Origin: JBPOIS01 sp052034295
Lineage (GTDB): Bacteria; Pseudomonadota; Gammaproteobacteria; Pseudomonadales; Moraxellaceae
Assembly (NCBI GenBank): GCA_052034295.1
Contig: JBPOIS010000149.1
Span: 1-6,881 of the forward strand
Length of the DNA stretch: 6,881 nt
Reading direction: 5' to 3'
A program made the translations under genes and the position numbers. The stretch's first letter is position 1; every line of letters begins with the position of its first letter. The notes beneath the pieces were generated by a model that was not told the origin of the DNA, made no database searches, and was given only the letters and a program-made list of their open reading frames with translations. Positions 1-5,212 of the stretch are shown piece by piece.

Positions 1-887
1 TCCATTTTCAGGTCCTGGGTCAGCTGTTGCGGGCAGCCTTTGGCATCCACAACCACGCCAGCCGGAGTGTTCGGGCACTGATCGATGTCATCGGTCACGC
101 CATCACCATCGGTGTCCACCGGAGCCGTCGGGGTCACGACAACCGGAGGCTGTTCTGGCTCAGGCTGCGGCTCAGGCTGCGGCTCCGGAGCCGGCGGAAC
201 CGGCACCACCGGCATGTTGTGGCCACCGATGACCACGTTCAGGCCAGCCAGGGCCAGGCCTTCACACCAGTTGTTGTCAAAGTTGTGCACGGCACGCAGT
301 TCGCCACGCAGCGACAGGGCGTCATTGATGCGGTAGAACGCACCCAGACCCAGGTTGCCGATGGTGTCACGGCTGCTGATGTTCAGGCTCGGACCCGTCG
401 GGTAGGCGTTGGCCGGAACTTCCACTTCGATCTTGCTCTGGCCTACACCCGCCAGGACGTAAGGCTTGAACTTGCCTTCATAGTTCTGGGTCAGCACGTC
501 CGAAGTAACGTAGATGTTGCCGGTCAGGAACTGTTGTTTGTAGTCCCACGGCATGCCACGGAAGCCCGCATCAGCAGAACGCTTGTTGGACTGGGCATCG
601 CCATTGGTCTGGCCGTATTCGATTTCCACGCCCATCCACGGGGTGACTTCGTAACCCAGGGCACCGGCCACATACAGGTCATCGGTCAGGACCACACCAC
701 CCGGAGCCGGCGAACCCGGGTCCATGTTGGTTGCAAAACCACGACGATCCTTCAGGACATCCTGCATGTCGTCCTGGGCCTGACCCATATAATGGTAGCC
801 CAGCATCAGCGGAGTCACGGTGATGCCAGCCTGGGCAGCCAGCGGAGCCGCCAGGGCAACAGCCAGGGCAATCCGGTTCAGTTTCAT
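1..887 (-). CDS. ompA: OmpA/OprF-family outer membrane porin, C-terminus cut by window edge
   Basis: The reading frame is open from an ATG at 887 to the left edge (295 full codons seen). The start is set by a GGAGGA ribosome site (894-899) seven bases upstream. Residues 1-20 are a Sec signal peptide ending in AAQA, with the mature protein starting GITVTP. Residues 21 to about 224 form the eight-stranded OmpA beta-barrel, with PWMGVEIEY, FKPYVLAGVG and ALAGLNVVIGGH resembling the Acinetobacter OmpA barrel. Residues 226-256 are a Pro/Glu/Gln linker. Residues 258-286 are a thrombospondin-3-like calcium-binding segment (DTDGDGVTDDID, then CPNTP, with Cys271 and Cys285 likely disulfide-bonded). 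The frame then enters QQLTQDLKM, which normally leads into the C-terminal peptidoglycan-binding domain, not seen here. In this family the protein anchors the outer membrane to the cell wall and acts as a slow porin. Transcribed away from the pilin gene. The family call is secure; the full length is unknown. Confidence 0.93.
   Translation of the reverse strand, partial: MKLNRIALAVALAAPLAAQAGITVTPLMLGYHYMGQAQDDMQDVLKDRRGFATNMDPGSPAPGGVVLTDDLYVAGALGYEVTPWMGVEIEYGQTNGDAQSNKRSADAGFRGMPWDYKQQFLTGNIYVTSDVLTQNYEGKFKPYVLAGVGQSKIEVEVPANAYPTGPSLNISSRDTIGNLGLGAFYRINDALSLRGELRAVHNFDNNWCEGLALAGLNVVIGGHNMPVVPVPPAPEPQPEPQPEPEQPPVVVTPTAPVDTDGDGVTDDIDQCPNTPAGVVVDAKGCPQQLTQDLKM
157..192 (-). repeat. 12-bp tandem repeat in the OmpA Pro-Glu-Gln linker
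   Basis: The unit GGCTCAGGCTGC (plus strand) occurs exactly at 157-168 and 169-180, and a degraded third copy follows at 181-192. On the coding strand it encodes the Pro-Glu-Pro-Gln stretch (about residues 233-245) between the barrel and the calcium-binding segment. The unit is four codons long, so changes in copy number would keep the frame and only lengthen or shorten the flexible linker. Confidence 0.7.
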
Positions 888-930
888 AAAAAATCCTCCA
901 GAAATGAAACAGTTCACATCGGTTTCAGGT

Positions 931-960
931 CTAATATGGCCTCGCAAACCAGCCAGTCCA
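931..960 (-). promoter_or_regulatory. Candidate sigma-70 promoter for ompA
   Basis: Read on the minus strand, TGGACT (960-955) and TATTAG (936-931) lie 18 bases apart and would give a leader of roughly 35-40 bases ending in the GGAGGA ribosome site of ompA. Both boxes are imperfect. An alternative -35, TTGACG at 982-977, sits inside the CTGCC/GGCAG inverted repeat but has no good -10 at the right distance. Confidence 0.3.
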
Positions 961-1023
961 CACATTCAGCACTGCCCGTCAAGGCAGGGAATGGACCGCA
1001 AACCCGCATCAGCCTGTTGCAGC

Positions 1024-1037
1024 AATTGTTGACAATT
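1024..1037. repeat. Perfect 6-2-6 palindrome, possible operator
   Basis: AATTGT-TG-ACAATT is a perfect inverted repeat with a 2-base centre, in the middle of the divergent ompA/pilin intergenic region. The plus strand also contains an exact TTGACA (1029-1034), but no acceptable -10 follows it. The size and position suit a binding site for a dimeric regulator. No particular regulator is implied, and chance in an A+T-rich spacer is possible. Confidence 0.35.
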
Positions 1038-1085
1038 CATCCGCTTGCGTCCGTTGCAGTTTAGTAACCTCTACCCCCTGCCCTC

Positions 1086-1114
1086 TTGACCCAAACAAAT
1101 GAATCACAAACAAT
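1086..1114 (+). promoter_or_regulatory. Candidate sigma-70 promoter for the pseudopilin gene
   Basis: TTGACC (1086-1091) and AACAAT (1109-1114) are 17 bases apart, matching five and four of six consensus positions. Transcription would start about 75 bases before the ATG at 1198. A weaker alternative nearer the gene uses TTGCAG at 1134-1139 with the A+T-rich stretch around 1151-1162. Confidence 0.35.
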
Positions 1115-1197
1115 TTTGCCGGACCTGCCTATGTTGCAGTTCCTGTGCAGTAATTTTAACAAACTGATTTTCCCAGACTGACAGATGAATATTGATC

Positions 1198-1776
1198 ATG
1201 AAAAACAATCGCTTGTGCCACAGCTGTGGCTACACCCTGTTTGAACTGCTGATCACCCTGGCCATCATGGCCATTCTGGCGATGCTGGTGCTGCCCTCTG
1301 GACTGGCCTGGCTGCGTCAGGCCGAGGCCCGCAAGGTCGAGAACCAGCTGCCGCAGCTGCTGCGCAATGCGCGTGCCCATGCGCTGTCCCAGCGCGACCG
1401 GCTGGGGGTGTGCGGCAGCAGCAGTGGCCAGGGCTGTGACGGCCAGTGGCAAAAGGGCCTGCTGACTTTTCGCGACCTCAATCAGGACAGCCAGAAGCAG
1501 CCCGAAGAAGCCGTGGTGGATTTTCTGCCCCTGGACCTGCGCTATGGCACACTGAGCTGGCGGGCGGCTGGTGGGCGCACCGTGATCATCTACCAGGCTG
1601 CCAATGGGCTGCCGCTGGCCAGCAATGGCAGTCTGGTGTACTGCACCTTTGACCACAACCCGCGCCTGTACCGGCAGGTGATCCTGTCGATGATGGGCCA
1701 TGTGGACGCCAGCCGCGACCAGAATGGCGATGGCCTGTACGAAGGCACAGACGGCAAGCCCATCAATTGTGCCTGA
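1198..1776 (+). CDS. GspH/FimT-family type IV minor pseudopilin
   Basis: The 192-residue product begins with a type IV prepilin signal: an 11-residue leader ending in Gly11, cleavage before Tyr12, then YTLFELL with the conserved Glu at mature position +5 (Glu16). A hydrophobic helix runs to about residue 33. The globular part fits the GspH/FimT domain: VCGSSSGQGC (Cys72 and Cys80), a GLLTFRD strand and a SLVYC strand, with a last Cys just before the C-terminus, so disulfides are likely. Such minor pseudopilins are cut by the prepilin peptidase PilD and help start assembly of type IV pili or type II secretion pseudopili, and in some species bind DNA. I chose ATG 1198; an in-frame TTG at 1192 would add two residues, and neither has a strong ribosome site. 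The gene stands alone, without other minor-pilin genes in the window. Oddities are a CHSC motif in the leader and Tyr instead of the usual Phe at +1. Confidence 0.88.
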   Translation: MKNNRLCHSCGYTLFELLITLAIMAILAMLVLPSGLAWLRQAEARKVENQLPQLLRNARAHALSQRDRLGVCGSSSGQGCDGQWQKGLLTFRDLNQDSQKQPEEAVVDFLPLDLRYGTLSWRAAGGRTVIIYQAANGLPLASNGSLVYCTFDHNPRLYRQVILSMMGHVDASRDQNGDGLYEGTDGKPINCA

Positions 1777-1848
1777 GTCTGGCCCGACAATTCGCTATAC
1801 TGCACGGGTTTTGTTGGGTTCAACTGCCGCTGGTCGGCATCAATTGTG
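1761..1848 (+). repeat. 11-bp direct repeat pair flanking the thiolase promoter region
   Basis: CATCAATTGTG occurs at 1761-1771, inside the last codons of the pseudopilin gene, and again at 1838-1848, just before the thiolase ribosome site. The copies start 77 bases apart and bracket the candidate promoter. Each contains the small palindrome CAATTG. The pair may be a remnant of a local duplication, a paired regulator site or coincidence. Confidence 0.4.
1773..1801 (+). promoter_or_regulatory. Candidate sigma-70 promoter for the thiolase gene
   Basis: The -10 box TATACT (1796-1801) matches five of six consensus positions. CTGAGT (1773-1778), 17 bases upstream, is a weak -35 that overlaps the stop codon of the pseudopilin gene. 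Transcription would begin near 1808, giving a leader of about 50 bases before the ATG at 1858. No terminator is visible between the two genes, so read-through from the pilin gene is also possible. Confidence 0.4.
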
Positions 1849-1857
1849 AGGTATTCC

Positions 1858-3036
1858 ATGAGCGAATCCGTCGTCATCGTCAACGGTGCCCGTACGGCCA
1901 TGGGCGGCTTTCAGGGCAGCCTGTCCAGTGTCACCGCCCCCGAACTGGGCGCGGTGGTCATCCGCGAAGCCGTGCAGCGCGCTGGCCTGCAGCCGCAGGA
2001 CATCCAGGAAGTCATCATGGGCTGCGTGCTGCCGGCTGGCCTGAAGCAGGGTCCGGCCCGCCAGGCCATGCGCAAGGCTGGCCTGCCGGATGCCACCGGT
2101 GCGGTCACCATCAACAAGCTGTGCGGCTCCGGCATGAAAGCGGTCATGCAGGCCACCGACATGCTGAAGGCTGGCAGTGCCGACTTTGTGGTGGCGGGGG
2201 GCATGGAATCGATGACCAACGCACCGTATGTGATCCAGAAAGCCCGTGGCGGCCTGCGCATGGGCCACGGGGAAATCAAGGACCACATGTTCCTCGATGG
2301 CCTCGAAGACGCCGAAACCGGTCGTCTGATGGGCTCGTTTGCGCAGGACATGGCCAACACCCGCGGCTACACCCGTGAGCAGATGGACCAGTTTGCCATC
2401 CGCTCGCTGCAGCGCGCCCAGCAGGCCATTGCCGAAGGCTGGTTCAAGGATGAAATCACCGGCGTCACCGTCAAGGGCCGCAGCGGCGACACCGTGGTGG
2501 ACACCGATGAGCAGCCGGGCAACGCCAAACTGGACAAGATCCCCGGCCTGAAGCCGGCCTTTGCCAAGGACGGCACCATCACCGCCGCCAACGCCAGCTC
2601 GATTTCCGATGGCGCTTCGGCGCTGGTGCTGACCACCGCCAGCAAGGCAGCCGCCAAAGGCCTGCAACCGCTGGCCCGCATCGTCGCCACCGCCAGCAAC
2701 TCGCAGCACCCCAGCGAATTCACCATTGCCCCGGTCGGTGCGATCCAGAAAGTCCTGGACAAAGCCGGCTGGACCGCCGCAGACGTCGATCTGTGGGAAA
2801 TCAACGAAGCCTTTGCCATGGTGACCATGGCGGCCATGGATGATTTCCAGCTCGATGCCGACAAGGTGAACATCCACGGCGGCGCCTGTGCGCTGGGCCA
2901 TCCGGTCGGCTCGACCGGCTCGCGCATCATCCTGTCACTGATCCATGCCCTGAAGCGCACGGGCGGCAAAAAAGGCGTCGCCGCGCTGTGCATCGGCGGC
3001 GGTGAAGCCACTGCCGTGGCGATCGAACTGCTCTGA
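1858..3036 (+). CDS. Thiolase, acetyl-CoA C-acetyltransferase family
   Basis: The 392-residue product is a full-length thiolase. It joins two acetyl-CoA into acetoacetyl-CoA or runs the reverse cleavage, in the cytoplasm and normally as a tetramer. All catalytic parts are present: Cys89 in NKLCGSGM (acyl carrier), Asn316 in NEAFA, His348 in GHPVGSTGSR and Cys378 in CIGGGEA. These numbers equal those of the Zoogloea biosynthetic thiolase. GGMESM (114-119) and ANASSISDGASA are also typical. The HMG motif of classical acetoacetyl-CoA thiolases reads LMG here (157-159), so the substrate range could be wider. ATG 1858 is chosen because GAGG lies six bases upstream; an in-frame GTG at 1846 would place that ribosome site inside the gene. 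No partner gene such as phaB, fadB or a CoA-transferase is beside it, so it cannot be assigned to PHB synthesis, ketone-body use or beta-oxidation. Symbols used for similar genes are atoB and phaA. A strong terminator follows. Confidence 0.93.
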   Translation: MSESVVIVNGARTAMGGFQGSLSSVTAPELGAVVIREAVQRAGLQPQDIQEVIMGCVLPAGLKQGPARQAMRKAGLPDATGAVTINKLCGSGMKAVMQATDMLKAGSADFVVAGGMESMTNAPYVIQKARGGLRMGHGEIKDHMFLDGLEDAETGRLMGSFAQDMANTRGYTREQMDQFAIRSLQRAQQAIAEGWFKDEITGVTVKGRSGDTVVDTDEQPGNAKLDKIPGLKPAFAKDGTITAANASSISDGASALVLTTASKAAAKGLQPLARIVATASNSQHPSEFTIAPVGAIQKVLDKAGWTAADVDLWEINEAFAMVTMAAMDDFQLDADKVNIHGGACALGHPVGSTGSRIILSLIHALKRTGGKKGVAALCIGGGEATAVAIELL

Positions 3037-3059
3037 TCGTCTGGCGTCCAGCGCTGTGC

Positions 3060-3086
3060 AAAAACCGCCTTACGGGGCGGTTTTTT
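3060..3086. terminator. Bidirectional rho-independent terminator
   Basis: The stem CCGCC (3065-3069) pairs with GGCGG (3076-3080) across a six-base loop. The stem is preceded by AAAAA (3060-3064) and followed by TTTTTT (3081-3086), so both strands give a hairpin followed by a U-run. It ends the thiolase transcript 23 bases after its stop codon and can also end leftward transcription of the convergent membrane-protein gene, which stops at 3149. Confidence 0.88.
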
Positions 3087-3148
3087 GACGCCAACAGGGC
3101 CTTGAAAACCCGAACCCTCTCATCAACGCTGGGCCAATCCTTGCGCCT

Positions 3149-3566
3149 TTAGCGACCCCGTTTTGCCAGCGACACGCCGTAGCCAAAAGCCCATTGGATG
3201 GCGAAATAATGCACCAGCAGGACCAGCATAAAAGCCAGCATGGGGCCAATGAAGCCATTCAGATGTAAAAACACCGAAATGAGCCCGTTGCGCAGGGAAG
3301 GCTCAATCGACAGCAGATCAACCATCAAAAAAGACAGCTGAATGGCAAGAACCACCCCGACCGCCCTGAAGGCAAATGCAGATTTGATTTTTTTCAAGAG
3401 CCTGATCAGGGTTCTGGCGGGCAAAGAAATAGCCGGCTGCCATGCCAGCCAACGCAATAGACAGCAGTGAAAGGCTGCTTTTTTTATGCAGGTACACGGC
3501 CAGAAGGAGCAGTGGAACTGCCAGCGCACAATAGGTGCCTGCAAAAATCAACAAATATTTTTTCAT
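3149..3566 (-). pseudogene. Small four-helix membrane protein gene with one-base frameshift (ABZJ_00895-like)
   Basis: Two overlapping minus-strand frames hold two halves of one membrane protein. The first starts at ATG 3566 (MKKYLLIFAG) and runs to about Glu58-Lys59. The second then continues with IKSAFAFRAVGVVLAIQ and ends LAKRGR at the TAA at 3149. The join falls on a run of seven A's (3388-3394, T on the plus strand). Removing one A gives an unbroken 138-residue protein with four hydrophobic segments: about 5-25, 32-48, one just after the junction and one near the C-terminus. As it stands, translation enters a wrong frame and stops near 3318. Size and layout recall the ABZJ_00895 family of small, uncharacterised Acinetobacter membrane proteins; this is a tentative match from memory. 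No function is known to me. The region is more A+T-rich than its neighbours, and the start has no strong ribosome site. It may be a real mutation, a sequencing error or slippage-based control. Confidence 0.7.
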
Positions 3567-3790
3567 GGTTTCAGGGTTCAGCCTGCAAAAGGGCATACAT
3601 GAAAGCCCAACCCCCTATTCATGGTCCAAGCGCTTTTCCCAACCATGATAGCCGTCCAAATCAAACGGCGCTGGGTGGCAGCCAAAGCCAGTCGGAGCCG
3701 CAAGACAGCAGTACAATTGACGCCGCCACAGCGTGAGTTCAACACTTTGTTGTAACCCCACAGCCGGACAGGTGGTGTCAGGTGGGTGGT
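3567..3790. other. Intergenic stretch upstream of the frameshifted membrane-protein gene
   Basis: This gap of 224 bases lies between the end of the SPFH gene and the start of the split membrane-protein gene, both on the minus strand. I found no clear terminator after the SPFH stop codon: the nearest inverted repeats are short and lack a U-run. TATCAT on the minus strand near 3645-3650 could be a -10 for the membrane-protein gene, but no good -35 goes with it. No convincing small gene was seen. Confidence 0.4.
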
Positions 3791-4630
3791 TTATTTGCCC
3801 AGCAGGCCCTGCACGCTCTTGAGCAGATCCGCAGGCAGCACCACGTTTTTGGCATTGGGCGATCGGGCCAGATCACTCATGGCCTTGATGTACTGCTCAC
3901 CCAGCAGGTAGGCCACGGGAATTTCATTGCTGCCCACCGCGTTGTTGATCAGCTTGATGGATTCCTCGCTGGCGCGGGCCAGCACCACCTGCGCTTCGGC
4001 ATCGCGGCGTGAGGCTTCCAGACGTCCATCGGCTTCAAGAATGGCCGCCTGTTTTTCACCATCGGCACGGGTCACGGTGGCGCGGCGCTGGCGTTCGGCG
4101 GCGGCCTGCTCTTCCATGGCTTGCTGCATGGTCATCGACGGTTTGATGTCCTGGATTTCCACGCTCTTCAGGGTGATGCCCCAGTCGGAGATGTCATCGG
4201 AAATCGCCGCCTTGAGCCGGGCTTTGATCATGTCACGCGAGGAAAGCGCATCGTCGAGGTCCATTTCACCGATGATCGAACGCAGCGAGGTCTGCACCAG
4301 ATTCTGGATGGCGATGGTGTAGTTGTCGATGCCGTACACGGCCTTTTCAGGAATGACCAGATTGATGTAGGCCACGGCGTTGACGATCATCACCGCGTTG
4401 TCGCGGGTGATCACTTCCTGCGAGGGCACGTCCAGGACGATGTCCTTGGTGGTGAGCTTGTAGGCCACATCATCCACATAGGGAATGATGAAATTCAGCC
4501 CCGGCTGCAGGGTGGTGTGGTATTTGCCAAGGCGCTGCACGATCCATTTGTAGCCCTGCGGGACGATGCGGATGCCTTTGTACAGGGTCAGCACCACGAA
4601 GCCCGCCAGCACCATCAACACAATGCCCAT
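3791..4630 (-). CDS. SPFH/stomatin (band 7) membrane protein, QmcA-like
   Basis: The 279-residue protein has one N-terminal membrane helix (about 2-17), then an SPFH/band 7 domain (about 20-175) with IVPQGYKWIVQRLGKY, QPGLNFIIPYVD, VPSQEVITRDN and the run SLRSIIGEMDLDDALSSRD. Residues about 168-228 are an Ala/Glu/Arg-rich coiled coil (EEQAAAERQRRA, ADGEKQAAILEADGR), and a short C-terminal part ends VVLPADLL...GLLGK. Proteins of this type form ring-shaped oligomers at the inner membrane and organise membrane microdomains, protease complexes or envelope stress responses. It is shorter than E. coli QmcA (305 residues), mostly by lacking part of the repetitive coiled coil and tail. The start is fixed by AAGGAG (4638-4643), seven bases upstream. 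The NfeD-like gene lies 42 bases upstream on the same strand, the standard partner arrangement, so the two are probably one operon. The family is certain; the exact role is not. Confidence 0.94.
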   Translation of the reverse strand: MGIVLMVLAGFVVLTLYKGIRIVPQGYKWIVQRLGKYHTTLQPGLNFIIPYVDDVAYKLTTKDIVLDVPSQEVITRDNAVMIVNAVAYINLVIPEKAVYGIDNYTIAIQNLVQTSLRSIIGEMDLDDALSSRDMIKARLKAAISDDISDWGITLKSVEIQDIKPSMTMQQAMEEQAAAERQRRATVTRADGEKQAAILEADGRLEASRRDAEAQVVLARASEESIKLINNAVGSNEIPVAYLLGEQYIKAMSDLARSPNAKNVVLPADLLKSVQGLLGK

Positions 4631-4672
4631 GTTGGTTCTCCTTGTTTTTTCCGGGCCGCTCTCCTGCGCCGC

Positions 4673-5137
4673 TCAGGGTGCAGGGTGCAACGGCTCCACC
4701 AGCAATTCATTGCCAAAAATCTGCGTCACCTGCACCCGGTCGCCCAGCGCCAGTGCGTGGGTGCTGCGGCACAGCCATTCATCGCTGCCCATCACCGGCA
4801 CACTGAAACGCACGGTGCCATGGCGGCCCTCGACCGGCGTCGCCACCACGGTACCGACCTGACCGATCAGCTGCTCACGGCCCAGCCCGGCCAGGGTGCG
4901 GTTGCGCGCCAGCGGGCGGATTTTTTTGAACCACAGCACCAGCAACACCACCGACAGGCCCAGCCACAGCAGTACCTGGGCGGTCACGCCCAGCCCCGGC
5001 AGCAGCCAGGCCAGCAGCGCCACCAGCAGCGCCGCCGCCCCCAGCCACAGCGCCGCAAAGGTCGGCAGCACCATTTCCACCATCATCACCAGCAGGCCAA
5101 AAATCAGCCAGACCTGCCAAACCGCCAGATTCATCAT
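4673..5137 (-). CDS. NfeD-like membrane protein, SPFH partner (YbbJ type)
   Basis: The 154-residue product has a hydrophobic N-terminal half with about three membrane helices (roughly 8-24, 27-48, 52-70), then a basic loop (KKIRPLARNR), then a C-terminal OB-fold domain (about 88-150: LIGQVGTVVATPVEGRHGTV, SVPVMGSDEWLC, LGDRVQV, ELLVEPL). This is the short NfeD form without the ClpP-like serine protease domain. In the family the OB-fold faces the cytoplasm and works with the stomatin-type protein encoded next to it, here the gene immediately downstream. ATG 5137 is chosen because GGAG lies seven bases upstream; an in-frame TTG at 5170 would add eleven unlikely residues (YTRPGGWS) and would swallow the ribosome site. 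A second ATG follows directly (5134). The precise molecular role of NfeD proteins is still poorly defined. Confidence 0.9.
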   Translation of the reverse strand: MMNLAVWQVWLIFGLLVMMVEMVLPTFAALWLGAAALLVALLAWLLPGLGVTAQVLLWLGLSVVLLVLWFKKIRPLARNRTLAGLGREQLIGQVGTVVATPVEGRHGTVRFSVPVMGSDEWLCRSTHALALGDRVQVTQIFGNELLVEPLHPAP

Positions 5138-5181
5138 CGCTGTGCTCCAGCCTCCCGGTCGGGTGTACACGCCCTGTGTCT

Positions 5182-5190
5182 GTTGTAGCA
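5182..5190 (-). promoter_or_regulatory. Candidate extended -10 promoter for the nfeD-SPFH pair
   Basis: On the minus strand TGC-TACAAC (5190-5182) resembles an extended -10 element, 45 bases upstream of the NfeD start. There is no recognisable -35. It lies in the only gap (75 bases) between tcdA and the NfeD gene. A weak hairpin with a five-T run (GGCCGGTTTTT on the minus strand, around 5191-5201) may partly end the tatD-tcdA transcript there. Evidence is thin for both. Confidence 0.25.
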
Positions 5191-5212
5191 GAAAAACCGG
5201 CCGCTGCGGGGG

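Larger units (their letters stand above)
888..1197. other. Divergent intergenic region between ompA and the pseudopilin gene
   Basis: This 310-base gap separates two genes that point away from each other. It is visibly more A+T-rich than the flanking genes. I see no convincing coding frame or structured RNA. It holds a candidate promoter for each direction, a perfect 6-bp inverted repeat around 1030, a second inverted repeat CTGCC-6-GGCAG at 972-987, and three copies of GTTGCAG (near 1015, 1053 and 1133). The long plus-strand frame that crosses the region is the antisense shadow of ompA. Confidence 0.6.

Noticed and set aside
27..1064. Long plus-strand open frame of 345 codons
   Set aside because: It is antisense to ompA, is rich in His, Arg and Gln with no domain, and runs into the non-coding spacer. 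The minus-strand frame has a signal peptide, a barrel and a good ribosome site.
1840..2901. Minus-strand open frame of 353 codons
   Set aside because: It is the antisense shadow of the thiolase, an effect of high third-position G+C. The plus strand carries every thiolase motif.
3712..3717. TACAAT as a plus-strand -10 box
   Set aside because: No plus-strand gene follows: the next sequence is the 3' end of the minus-strand SPFH gene.
3599..3736. Possible 45-codon plus-strand gene with AAGGG five bases before its ATG
   Set aside because: The ribosome site looks fair, but the product has no recognisable features and the stretch mainly serves as spacer upstream of the minus-strand membrane-protein gene. 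Without conservation data I do not call it.
3740..3752. CAACA/TGTTG hairpin as terminator of the SPFH gene
   Set aside because: The stem is only five A+T-leaning pairs with a three-base loop and no U-run.
4121..5188. Plus-strand open frame of 355 codons
   Set aside because: Its His/Gln-rich, low-complexity product is the antisense of the SPFH and NfeD genes, both of which have clear domains and ribosome sites.
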